From Calliopsis andreniformis (taxonomy: Eukaryota; Arthropoda; Insecta; Hymenoptera; Andrenidae), in NCBI RefSeq assembly GCF_051401765.1, contig NW_027480467.1:1798001-1862000 (forward strand): DNA of 64,000 nt, written 5' to 3'. A model generated the notes under the pieces. It worked only from the letters and a program-made list of their open reading frames with translations, did no database searches and had not been told where the DNA came from. This document shows, in pieces, positions 51,520-63,286 of this stretch. The position numbers were made by a program, and so were the translations under genes. Position 1 is the stretch's first letter, and each line of letters opens with the position of its first letter.

Positions 51520-54500
51520 ATGTTCAATCCTCAATACTCAGTCTTCAATCTTCAATCCGCAATACTCAATCCTCAATCCTCAATCCTCAATCATCAATCC
51601 TCAATCCTCAATCATCAACCTTCAATCCTCAATACTCAATCTTCAATCCTGAATACTCAATCCTCAATATTCAACACACAGTCATCAACCATCTATTCTC
51701 AATACTCAAGAGAATATCCTGAATTCTCATGACTCAATACTCAATCCACAATATTCAATAATCAAATCTCGATCCTCAAACATCAATTCTCAACACTCAA
51801 TCCTCAACACTCGGTCCTCTCTCTTCAATCCTCCATCCTCAATCCTCTATCCCCAAGCGTCAATTCTCAATCCTCAACCCTCAGTCCTCAGTCCTCAAAC
51901 CTCAATTCCGAATCCTCAATCCTGAATGCTCAATCTTCATCCCTCAGTCCGCAACAATCAATTGTCAATCCTCAATCCTCAATAGAATATCCTCAATTCA
52001 CAGTTTTCAATACTGAATCCCCAATCTTCAATCTTCAAACCTCAATCCACAGACATCAGTTCTCATCACTCAACCCTCAACACTCAGTCCTCAATCTTCA
52101 ATCCTCAATCCTCAATCCTCAATCTTCAATCCCCCATACTCAATCTTCAATCCTCAATCCTCAACCTTCAATCCTCATTACGCAATCTTCAATCCTCAAT
52201 CCTCAATCCTCAATCCTCAATCCTCAGTCATCAATCCTCAATCTTCAATACTCAATCCTCAATCCTCAATCCTCAATCCTCAATCCTCAATCCTCATTCC
52301 TCAAACCCCAATCCTCAACCCTCAGTCCTCATCCTCCATCATCAATCCTCAATCCTCAATAGGCAATCTTCAATCCTCAATACTCAACCTTCGATCCTCA
52401 ATCCTCAGTCCTCAAACCTCAAACCTCAATCCTCAGTCATGAATACTCCATCTTCAATACTCAATACACAATCCTCAATCCTCAATCCTCAAACCTCAAT
52501 CCTCAATCCTCATTCCTCAAACCTCAAACCTCAACCCTCAGTCCTCATCCTCAATCCTCAACTATCAATCCTCAATCCTCAAGATTCAATCATCAATACT
52601 CAATCTTCAATCCTCAATCCTCATTCCTCAATACCCAATCCTCAATCCTCATTCCTCAAACCTCAAACCTCAACCCTCAGTCCTCATCCTCAATTCCCAA
52701 TTCTCAATCCTCAATTCTCAACATTCAATCCTCAATAACCAATCTTCAATCCTCAATCCCCAGTCCTCAATCTTCAATCCTCAATGCTCAATCCTCAATC
52801 CTCAATCGTCAGTCCTCAATCCTCAATCCTCAATCCTCGTACCTCAATCCTCAACCGTCAGTCCTCGTCCTCAATCCTCAACTATGAATCCTCAATCCTC
52901 AATATTCAATCATCAATACTCAATCTTCAATCCTCAATCCTCAATACTCAATCCTCAATCCTCAATCCTCGATCTTCAGTCCTCAAACCTCAATCCTGAA
53001 TCTTCAATCCTGAATCCTCAATCTTCAGACCTCAGTCCTCAACAATCAGTTGTCAATTCTCAATACTCAATACAATATCATCAATTCACAGGTTTCAATA
53101 CTCAATACACAATCTGCAATCTTCAAATCTCTATCCACAAACATCAATTCTCATCACTGAACCCTCAGCACTCTGTCCCCAATCCTCAATCTTCAATCCT
53201 CAATCCTCAATCCTCAATCTTCAATCCTCAATACTCAATCTTCAATCCTCAATCCTCAATCCCCAATCCTCAATCCTCAATCCTCAATCGTCAGTCTTCA
53301 ATACTCAATACTCAATCTGCAATTCTCAGTCCTCAATCCCCAATCCTCAATCCTCATTCTTCAGGCCTCAATACCCAATCCTCAATCTTCAACCCTCAAT
53401 CCTCAATCCTCAATCCTCAATCCTCAATCCTCAATCCTCAATCATCAATCCTCAATCTTCAATACTCAATCCTCAATCCTCAATCCTCAATCCTCAATAC
53501 TCAAACATCAATCCTCAATTCCCAATACTCAATAGAATATCCTGGATTCTCAGTATTCAATACTCAAACCGCAATCCTCAACCATCAGCCCTCATCCTCC
53601 ATCCTCAATCCTCAATCCTCAAACCTCAATCTCCAATCCTCAATACTCAATCTTCGATCCTCAATCCGCAACACTCAATCCTCAATCCTCAATCCTCAGT
53701 CATGAATACTCAATCTTCAATACTCAATGCTCAACCCTCAATCCTCAATCCTCAATCCTCAATCCTCAATCCTCATTCCTCAAACCTCAAACCTCAACCC
53801 TCAGTCCTCATCCTCAATTCTCAATTCTCAATCCTCAATCCTCAATTCTCAATCTTCAATCCTCTATAATCAATCTCCAATCCTAGATACTCAATCCCCA
53901 ATCCTCAATCGTTAATCCTCAATCTTCAATCCTCAATCCTCAATCCTCAATCCTCAATCTTCAATCCTCCATACTCAATCTTCAATCCTCAATCCTCAAC
54001 CTTCAATCCTCATTACGCAATCTTCAATCCTCAATCCTCAATAGAATATCCTCAATTCACAGTTTTCAATACTCAATACTCAATCTGCAATCTTCCAACC
54101 TCTATCCACAAACATCAATTCTCATCACTCAGCCCTCAACACTCAGTCCTCAATGTTCAATCCTCAATCCTCAATTCTCAATCTTCATTCCTCAATACTG
54201 AATCTTCAATCCCCAATACTCAACCTTCAGTCCTCAATCCTCAATCCTCAATCCTCAATCCTCAATCCTCAATCATCAATCCTCAATCTTCAAAACTCAA
54301 CCCTCAATCCTCAATTCTCAATCCTCAATACTCAAACATCAATCCTCAATCTTCAATCCTCAATACTCAGTCTTCAATCATCAATCCTCAATCCTCAATC
54401 CTCAATCCTCAATCTTCAATCCTCAATCCTCAATCCTCAATCCTCAATCTTCAATCCTCCATACTCAATCTTCAATCCTCAATCCTCAACCTTCAATCCT

Positions 54501-54858
54501 CATTACGCAATCTTCAATCCTCAATCCTCAATCCTCAATCATCAATCTACAATCTTCAAAACTCAATCCACAATCCTCAATTCTCAATCCTCAATACTCA
54601 GTCCTCAAACCTCAATTCCGAATCCTCAATCCTGAATGCTCAATCTTCATCCCTCAGTCCGCAACAATCAATTGTCAATCCTCAATCCTCAATCCTCAGT
54701 CCTCAATCCACAATCATCAATCCTCAATCTTCAATAGTCAATCCTCAATCCTCAATCCTCAATCCTCAATACTCAATCTTCAATCCTCAATCCTCAATCC
54801 TCAATCCTCAACCCTCAGCCCTCATCCTCAATCCTCAATCCTGAATCCTCAATCCTCA
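51520..54858 (+). repeat. D-C-B2-E-B3-A-B1 segment
   Basis: D 51520, C 51811, B2 51997, E 52439, B3 53085, A 53535 (the last A in the window), B1 54056. The B3-A part (53.0-53.9 kb) is an isolated relative of the 17.7-28 kb modules, lying 20 kb from its nearest kin. The distance from D 51520 to the next D at 54859 is 3,339, the same as C to C. Confidence 0.84.
51663..51996 (+). repeat. C block, type 3 (anchor 51811)
   Basis: Type 3 with CACAGTCATCAACC. One heptamer is missing after CAAGCG, so B2 is 186 nt from the anchor. D is 291 nt before. Confidence 0.87.
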
Positions 54859-56647
54859 ATGTTCAATCCTCAATACTCAGTCTTCAACCATCAATCCTCA
54901 ATACTCAATCCTCAATCCTCAATCCTCAATCATCAATCCTCAATCCTCAATCATCAACCTTCAATCCTCAATACTCAATCTTCAATCCTGAATACTCAAT
55001 ACTCAATATTCAACACACAGCCATCAACCATCTATTCTCAATACTCAAGAGAATATCCTGAATTCTCATGACTCAATACTCAATCCACAATATTCAATAA
55101 TCAAATCTCGATCCTCAAACATCAATTCTCAACACTCAATCCTCAACACTCGGTCCTCTCTCTTCAATCCTCCATCCTCAATCCTCTATCCCCAAGCGTC
55201 AATTCTCAATCCTCAATCCTCAACCCTCAATCCTCAGTCCTCAAACCTCAATTCCGAATCCTCAATCCTGAATCCTCAATCTTCAGCTCTCAGTCATCAA
55301 CAATCAGTTGTCAATCCTCAATCCTCAATAGAATATCCTCAATTCACAGTTTTCAATACTCAATACTCAATCTTCAATCTTCCAACCTCTATCCACAAAC
55401 ATCAATTCTCATCACTCAACCCTCAACACTCAGTCCTCAATGTTCAATCCTCAATCCTCAATTCTCAATCTTCATTCCTCAATACTGAAACTTCAATCCT
55501 CAATACTCAATCTTCAGTCCTCAATCCTCAATCCTCAATCCTCAATGCTCAATCCTCAATCATCAATCATCAATCTTCAATAATCTATCCTCAATTCTCA
55601 ATCCTCAACCCTCAGTCCACAGTCCTCAATCCTCAATCCTCAACCCGCAGCCATCATCCTCAATCCTCAATCCTCGTTCCACAATCCTCAATCCTCAATC
55701 CTCAATCCTCAATAGTCAATCTCCAATCCTCAATACTCAATCTTCAATCCTCAATCCTCAATCCTCAATCCTCAATCCTCATACTTCTATCATCAATACC
55801 CAATACTCAATCTTCAATCCTCAATCCTCAATCCTCAATTCTCAACACTCAATCCTCAGTCCTCAGCCCTCAAACCTCAATCCTCAACCCTCAGCCCTCA
55901 TCCTCAATCCTCAATCCTCAATCCTCAATCCTCAATCTTCAATTCTCAATCCTCAATCCTCAACCCTCAATCCTCAGTCCTCAAACCTCAATTCCGAATC
56001 CTCAATCCTGAATCCTCAATCTTCAGCTCTCAGTCATCAACAATCAGTTGTCAATCCTCAATCCTCAATAGAATATCCTCAATTCACAGTTTTCAATACT
56101 GAATACACAATCTGCAATCTTCCAACCTCTATCCACAAACATCAATTCTCATCACTCAACACTCAACACTCAGTCCTCAATGTTCAATCCTCAATCCTCA
56201 ATCCTCAATTTTCAATCTTCATTCCTCAATACTGAATCCTCAATCCTCAACCCTCAATAGTCAATCTCCAATCCTCAATCCTCAATCCTCAATCCTTAAT
56301 CCACAATCTTCAATCCTCAATCCTCAATTCTCAATCATCAATACTCAATACTCAATCCTCAATCCTCAATCCCCAACCCTCAATCCTCAGTCCTCAAACC
56401 TCAATTCCGAATCCTCAATCCTGAATGCTCAATCTTCATCCCTCAGTCCGCAACAATCAATTATCAATCCTCAATCCTCAATCCTCAGTCCTCAATCCAC
56501 AATCATCAATCCTCAATCTTCAATAGTCAATCCTCAATCCTCAATCCTCAATCCTCAATAGTCAATCTTCAATCCTCAATCCTCAATCCTCAATCCTCAA
56601 CCCTCAGCCCTCATCCTCAATCCTCAATCCTGAATCCTCAATCCTCA
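54859..56647 (+). repeat. D-C-B1-B1 unit, 1,789 bp
   Basis: D 54859, C 55150, B1 55343 and 56083. The next D and C come exactly 1,789 nt later. The C block is followed by B1-type sequence (CAGCTCTCAGTCATC), not the usual B2, while the 193 nt spacing is kept. Confidence 0.85.
55002..55342 (+). repeat. C block, type 3, fused to B1 (anchor 55150)
   Basis: Type 3 up to CAATTCCGAATCC, then CTGAATCCTCAATCTTC and CAGCTCTCAGTCATC, which belong to B1. The spacing of 193 nt is kept, so the switch was in register. Confidence 0.87.
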
Positions 56648-57282
56648 ATGTTCAATCCTCAATACTCAGTCTTCAACCATCAATCCTCAATACTCAATCC
56701 TCAATCCTCAATCCTCAATCATCAATCCTCAATCCTCAATCATCAACCTTCAATCCTCAATACTCAATCTTCAATCCTGAATACTCAATCATCAATATTC
56801 AACACACAGCCATCAACCATCTATTCTCAATACTCAAGAGAATATCCTGAATTCTCATGACTCAATACTCAATCCACAGTATTCAATAATCAAATCTCGA
56901 TCCTCAAACATCAATTCTCAACACTCAATCCTCAACACTCGGTCCTCTCTCTTCAATCCTCCATCCTCAATCCTCTATCCCCAAGCGGCAATTCTCAATC
57001 CTCAATCCTCAACCCTCAATCCTCAGTCCTCAAACCTCAATTCCGAATCCTCAATCCTGAATCCTCAATCTTCAGCTCTCGGTCATCAACAATCAGTTGT
57101 CAATCCTCAATCCTCAATAGAATATCCTCAATTCACAGTTTTCAATACTCAATACTCAATCTGCAATCTTCCAACCTCTATCCACAAACATCAATTCTCA
57201 TCACTCAGCCCTCAACACTCAGTCCTCAATGTTCAATCCTCAATCCTCAATTCTCAATCTTCATTCCTCAATACTGAATCTT
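56569..57282 (+). repeat. Source-like partner of the window's right end
   Basis: Matches 63,287-64,000 at offset 6,718. Shared private variants are CAATCATCAATATTC, CCACAGTATTC, CCCCAAGCGGC and CTCTCGGTCATC. Elsewhere the C blocks read CAATCCTCAATATTC, CCACAATATTC and CCCCAAGCGTC. Confidence 0.9.
56791..57131 (+). repeat. C block, type 3, fused to B1 (anchor 56939)
   Basis: As at 55150 but with CCACAGTATTC, CCCCAAGCGGC and CTCTCGGTCATC, which define a private lineage with 63657. Confidence 0.87.
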
Positions 57283-57589
57283 CAATCCCCAATACTCAAC
57301 CTTCAGTCATCAATCCTCAATCCTCAATCCTCAATCCTCAATCCTCAATCATCAATCCTCAATCTTCAAAACTCAATCCTCAATCCTCAATTCTCAATCC
57401 TCAATACTCAACCATCAATCCTCAATCTTCAATCCTCAATACTCAGTCTTCAATCATCAATCCTCAATCCTCAATCCTCAATCCTCAATCTTCAATCCTC
57501 AATCCTCAATCCTCAATCTTCAATCCTCCATACTCAATCTTCAATCCTCAACCCTCAACCTTCAATCCTCATTACGCAATCTTCAATCC

Positions 57590-59080
57590 TCAATCCTCAA
57601 TCCTCAATCCTCAATCCTCAGTCATCAATCCTCAATCTTCAATACTCAATCCTCAATATTCAATCATCAATACTTAATATTCAATCCTCAATCCTCAATC
57701 CTCAATACTCAATCCTCAATCCTCATTCGTCAAACCTCAAACCTCAACCATCAGTCCTCATCCTCAAATCCCAATTCTCAATCCTCAATCCTCAGTCCAC
57801 AGTCCTCAAACCTCAATCCTCAACCCTCAGCCATCATCCTCAATCCTCAATCCTCGTTCCTCAATCCTCAATCCTCAATCCTCAATCCTCAATAGTCAAT
57901 CTCCAATCCTAGATCCCCAATCCCCAATCCTCAATCCTTAATCCACAATCTTCAATCGTCGATCCTCAATTCTCAGACATCAATACTCAATCCTCAATCC
58001 TCAATCCTCAATCCCCAATCCTCAATCTTCAATCCTCAATCCTCAATCCTCAATCTTCAAGCCTCAATCCTCAATCCTCAATCTTCAATCCTGAATACTC
58101 AATCTTCAATCCTCAATCCTCAATCCTCAATCCTCAATCCTCAATCGTCAGTCTTCAATCCTCAATACTCAATCTTCAATCCTCAATCCTCAATCCTCAA
58201 TCCTCAATCCTCATTCTTCTATCCTCAATACCCAACCCTCAATCTTCAATCCTCAATCCTCAATCCTCAATCCTCAATTCTCAATCCACAATCCTCAGTC
58301 CTCAGTCCTCAAACCTCAATCCTCATTAGGCAATCTTCGATCCTCAATCCTCAATCCTCAATCCTCAATCCTCAGTCATCAATCCTCAATCTTCAATACT
58401 CAATCCTCAATATTCAATCATCAATACTTAATATTCAATCCTCAATCCTCAATCCTCAATACTCAATCCTCAATCCTCATTCCTCAAACCTCAAACCTCA
58501 ACCATCAGTCCTCATCCTCAAATCCCAATTCTCAATCCTCAATCCTCAGTCCACAGTCCTCAAACCTCAATCCTCAACCCTCAGCCATCATCCTCAATCC
58601 TCAATCCTCGTTCCTCAATCCTCAATCCTCAATAGTCAATCTCCAATCCTAGATCCCCAATCCCCAATCCTCAATCCTTAATCCACAATCTTCAATCGTC
58701 GATCCTCAATTCTCAGACATCAATACTCAATCCTCAATCCTCAATCCTCAATCCCCAATCCTCAATCTTCAATCCTCAATCCTCAATCCTCAATCCTCAA
58801 GCCTCAATCCTCAATCCTCAATCTTCAATCCTGAATACTCGATCTTCAATCCTCAATCCTCAATCCTCAATCCTCAATCCTCAATCGTCAGTCTTCAATC
58901 CTCAATACTCAATCTTCAATCCTCAATCCTCAATCCTCAATCCTCAATCCTCATTCTTCTATCCTCAATACCCAACCCTCAATCTTCAATCCTCAATCCT
59001 CAATCCTCAATCCTCAATTCTCAATCCACAATCCTCAGTCCTCAGTCCTCAAACCTCAATCCTCAACCCTCAGCCCTCAT
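57590..59080 (+). repeat. 740 bp tandem duplication
   Basis: CTCCAATCCTAG at 57901 and 58641, CAGACATC context at 57961 and 58701, and CATTCTTCTATCC at 58211 and 58951 all give 740, while CAATCATCAATAC upstream gives 754. The 14 nt difference is exactly two heptamers missing after CTCGTTCCTC in the second copy. The private CCCAACCCTC is in both copies. Confidence 0.88.
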
Positions 59081-59099
59081 CACCAATCCTCAATCCTCA

Positions 59100-59960
59100 A
59101 TCCTCAATCCTCAATCCTCAGTCTTCAATCGTCAGTACTCAATCGTCAATCCACAATCCTCAGACCTCGAACCTCAATTCTGAATCCTCAATCCTGAATC
59201 CTCAATCTTCAGCTCTCAGTCATCAACAATCAGTTGTCAATCCTCAATACTCAATAGAATATCCTCAATTCACAGTTTTCAATACTCAATACTCAATCTT
59301 CAATCTTCCAACCTCTATCCACAAACATCAATTCTCATCACTCAACCCTCAACACTCAGTCCTCAATGTTCAATCCTCAATCCTCAATTCTCAATCTTCA
59401 TTCCTCAATACTGAAACTTCAATCCTCAATACTCAATCTTCAGTCCTCAATCCTCAATCCTCAATCCTCAATGCTCAATCCTCAATCATCAATCCTCAAT
59501 CTTCAAAAATCTATCCTCAATTCTCAATCCTCAATACTCAACCATCAACCCTCAATCTTCAATCCTCAATACTCAGTCTTCAATCATCAATCCTCAATCC
59601 TCAATCCTCAATCCTCAATCCTCAATCATCAATCCTCAATCCTCAATCCTCAATTCTCAATCCTCAACCCTCAGTCCACAGTCCTCAATCCTCAATCCTC
59701 AACCCGCAGCCATCATCCTCAATCCTCAATCCTCGTTCCTCAATCCTCAATCCTCAATCCTCAATCCACAATAGTCAATCTCCAATCCTCAATACTCAAT
59801 CTTCAAACCTCAATCCTCAATCCTCAATCCTCAATCCTCATACTTCTATCCTCAATACCCAATACTCAATCTTCAATCCTCAATCCTCAATCCTCAATCC
59901 TCAATTCTCAACACTCAATCCTCAGTCCTCAGCCCTCAAACCTCAATCCTCAACCCTCAG
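59100..59960 (+). repeat. Left copy of a 2,826 bp-spaced duplication
   Basis: GTCTTCAATCGTCAGTAC at 59121 and 61947, B anchors 59269/62095, and ATGTTCAATCC at 59366/62192 give 2,826. CACCAATCC near 59.08 kb and CTGAAACTTC are local markers. An older relative is at 49.3-49.8 kb. Confidence 0.85.
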
Positions 59961-61940
59961 CCCTCATCCTCAATCCTCAATCCTCAATCCTCAATCCTCA
60001 ATCTTCAATCCTCAATACTCAATCGTCAATCCACAATCCTCAGTCCTCAAACTTCAATTCTGAATCCTCAATCCTGAATCCTCAATCTTCAGCTCTCAGT
60101 CATCAACAATCAGTTGTCAATCCTCAATCCTCAATAGAATATCCTCAATTCACAGTTTTCAATACTCAATACTCAATCTGCAATCTTCCAACCTCTATCC
60201 ACAAACATCAATTCTCATCACTCAACACTCAACACTCAGTCCTCAATGTTCAATCCTCAATCCTCATCCTCAATTCTCAATCTTCATTCCTCAATACTGA
60301 ATCCTCAATCCTCAATCCTCAATAGTCAATCTCCAATCCTCAATCCTCAATCCTCAATCCTTAATCCACAATCTTCAATCCTCAATCCTCAATTCTCAAT
60401 CATCAATACTCAATTCTCAATCCTCAATCCTCAATCCCCAACCCTCAATCCTCATTCCTCAAACCTCAATTCCGAATCCTCAATCCTGAATGCTCAATCT
60501 TCATCCCTCAGTCCGCAACAATCAATTGTCAATCCTCAATCCTCAATCCTCAGTCCTCAATCCACAATCATCAATCCTCAATCTTCAATAGTCAATCCTC
60601 AATCCTCAATCCTCAATCCTCAATACTCAATCTTCAATCCTCAATCCTCAATCCTCAATCCTCAACCCTCAGCCCTCATCCTCAATCCTCAATCCTGAAT
60701 CCTCAATCCTCAATGTTCAATCCTCAATACTCAGTCTTCAATCATCAATCCTCAATACTCAATCCTCAATCCTCAATCCTCAATCATCAATCCTCAATCC
60801 TCAATCATCAACCTTCAATCCTCAATACTCAATCTTCAATCCTGAATACTCAATCCTCAATATTCAACACACAGCCATCAACCATCTATTCTCAATACTC
60901 AAGAGAATATCCTGAATTCTCATGACTCAATACTCAATCCACAATATTCAATAATCAAATCTCGATCCTCAAACATCAATTCTCAACACTCAATCCTCAA
61001 CACTCGGTCCTCTCTCTTCAATCCTCCATCCTCAATCCTCTATCCCCAAGCGTCAATTCTCAATCCTCAATCCTCAACCCTCAATCCTCAGTCCTCAAAC
61101 CTCAATTCCGAATCCTCAATCCTGAATGCTCAATCTTCATCCCTCAGTCCGGAACAATCAATTGTCAATCCTCAATCCTCAATAGAATATCCTCAATTCA
61201 CAGTTTTCAATACTGAATCCCCAATCTTCAATCTTCAAACCTCTATCCACAGACATCAGTTCTCATCACTCAACCCCCAACACTCAGTCCTCAATCTTCA
61301 ATCCTCAATCCTCAATCCTCAATCCTCAATCCTCAGTCATCAATCCTCAATCTTCAATTCTCAATCCTCAATCCTCAATCCTCAATCCTCAATCCTCAAT
61401 CCTCATTCCTCAAACCCCAATCCTCAACCCTCAGTCCTCATCCTCCATCATCAATCCTCAATCCTCAATACGGAATCTTCAATCCTCAATACTCAACCTT
61501 CGATCCTCAATCCTCAGTCCTCAAACCTCAAACCTCAATCCTCAGTCATGAATACTCCATCTTCAATACTCAATACACAATCCTCAATCCTCAATCCTCA
61601 AACCTCAATCCTCAATCCTCATTCCTCAAACCTCAAACCTCAACCCTCAGTCCTCATCCTCAATCCTCAACTATCAATCCTCAATCCTCAAGATTCAATC
61701 ATCAATACTCAATCTTCAATCCTCAATCCTCAATCCTCAATACCCAATCCTCAATCCTCATTCCTCAAACCTCAAACCTCAACCCTCAGTCCTCATCCTC
61801 AATTCCCAATTCTCAATCCTCAATCCTCAAACCTCAATCCTCAATCCTCATTCCTCAAACCTCAAACCTCAACCCTCAGTCCTCATCCTCAACCCTCAGC
61901 CCTCATCCTCAATCCTCAATCCTCAATCCTCAATCCTCAA
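59960..61940 (+). repeat. B1-D-C-B2-E segment
   Basis: B1 60149, D 60713, C 61004, B2 61197, E 61548. C carries the private CCGGAAC (others CCGCAAC). The ending at about 61.85 kb repeats CATTCCTCAAACCTC twice in close succession. No gene. Confidence 0.82.
60856..61196 (+). repeat. C block, type 3 (anchor 61004)
   Basis: Type 3 followed by B2 at 193 nt, with the private CAGTCCGGAAC. D is 291 nt before the anchor. Confidence 0.87.
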
Positions 61941-62770
61941 TCCTCAGTCTTCAATCGTCAGTACTCAATCGTCATTCCACAATCCTCAGACCTCGAACCT
62001 CAATTCTGAATCCTCAATCCTGAATCCTCAATCTTCAGCTCTCAGTCATCAACAATCAGTTGTCAATCCTCAATACTCAATAGAATATCCTCAATTCACA
62101 GTTTTCAATACTCAATACTCAATCTTCAATCTTCCAACCTCTATCCACAAACATCAATTCTCATCACTCAACCCTCAACACTCAGTCCTCAATGTTCAAT
62201 CCTCAATCCTCAATTCTCAATCTTCATTCCTCAATACTGAAACTTCAATCCTCAATACTCAATCTTCAGTCCTCAATCCTCAATCCTCAATCCTCAATGC
62301 TCAATCCTCAATCATCAATCATCAATCTTCAAAAATCTATCCTCAATTCTCAATCCTCAATACTCAACCATCAATCCTCAATCTTCAATCCTCAATACTC
62401 AGTCTTCAATCATCAATCCTCAATCCTCAATCCTCAAACCTCAATCCTCAATCATCAATCCTCAATCCTCAATCCTCAATCCTCAATTCTCAATCCTCAA
62501 CCCTCAGTCCACAGTCCTCAATCCTCAATCCTCAACCCGCAGCCATCATCCTCAATCCTCAATCCTCGTTCCTCAATCCTCAATCCTCAATCCTCAATCC
62601 ACAATAGTCAATCTCCAATCCTCAATACTCAATCTTCAAACCTCAATCCTCAATCCTCAATCCTCAATCCTCATACTTCTATCCTCAATACCCAATACTC
62701 AATCTTCAATCCTCAATCCTCAATCATCAACCTTCAATCCTCAATACTCAATCTTCAATCCTGAATACTC
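61940..62770 (+). repeat. Right copy of the 2,826 bp-spaced duplication
   Basis: Matches 59,100-59,960 until about 62.7 kb, then joins a D-less C block: the CATACTTCTATCC run is followed at once by CATCAACCTTCAATCC, which belongs just upstream of C. The D block has been cut out at this junction. Confidence 0.84.
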
Positions 62771-62774
62771 AATC

Positions 62775-63115
62775 CTCAATATTCAACACACAGCCATCAA
62801 CCATCTATTCTCAATACTCAAGAGAATATCCTGAATTCTCATGACTCAATACTCAATCCACAATATTCAATAATCAAATCTCGATCCTCAAACATCAATT
62901 CTCAACACTCAATCCTCAACACTCGGTCCTCTCTCTTCAATCCTCCATCCTCAATCCTCTATCCCCAAGCGTCAATTCTCAATCCTCAATCCTCAACCCT
63001 CAATCCTCAGTCCTCAAACCTCAATTCCGAATCCTCAATCCTGAATGCTCAATCTTCATCCCTCAGTCCGGAACAATCAATTGTCAATCCTCAATCCTCA
63101 ATAGAATATCCTCAA
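62775..63115 (+). repeat. C block, type 3, without D (anchor 62923)
   Basis: Shares CAGTCCGGAAC with 61004. It is the only type 3 copy with no D block 291-298 nt upstream; the upstream flank comes from a different module. Confidence 0.86.
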
Positions 63116-63280
63116 TTCACAGTTTTCAATACTGAATCCCCAATCTTCAATCTTCAAACCTCAATCCACAGACATCAGTTCTCATCACTCAACCCCCAAC
63201 ACTCAGTCCTCAATCTTCAATCCTCAATCCTCAATCCTCAATCTTCAATACTCAATCCTCAATATTCAATCATCAATACT
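62775..63280 (+). repeat. C-B2 copy duplicated at offset 1,919
   Basis: C anchors 61004/62923 and B anchors 61197/63116 give 1,919. CCGGAAC and CAACCCCCAACAC are shared only by these two copies, so one derives from the other. Confidence 0.88.
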
Positions 63281-63286
63281 TAATAT

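Larger units (their letters stand above)
1100..53700 (+). repeat. Family A block, 14 copies (anchor GAATATCCTGG)
   Basis: A block of about 200 nt: CAATTCCCAATACTCAATA, then GAATATCCTGGATTCTCAG, then CATCAGCCCTCATCCTCC, and in most copies CAATCCGCAACACTC and CAGTCATGAATACTC. Anchors: 1100, 1358, 2281, 3957, 7747, 8703 (G to A), 12491, 13447 (same G to A), 18581, 21890, 24070, 27615, 32615 and 53535. A sister form reading GAATATCCTGAATTCTCAG lies at 6581, 8242, 11325 and 12986, with another variant at 6065. The family is common in the left half and nearly absent after 33 kb, the reverse of the B trend. Confidence 0.88.
10413..61600 (+). repeat. Family E block (anchor CAGTCATGAATACTCC)
   Basis: A block starting CAGTCATGAATACTCCATC and usually followed by ACACAATCC. 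ATG positions: 10413, 15490, 17001, 19215, 20773, 26129, 26512, 33856, 35648, 38741, 39124, 43468, 47171, 50463, 50999, 52439 and 61548. It lies 205 nt after a D anchor at 10413, 15490, 26129, 38741 and 43468, and 204 nt at 35648 because of a one-base deletion (CAACTTCG for CAACATTCG). A related CAGTCATGAATACTCAATC form accompanies A blocks. Confidence 0.85.
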
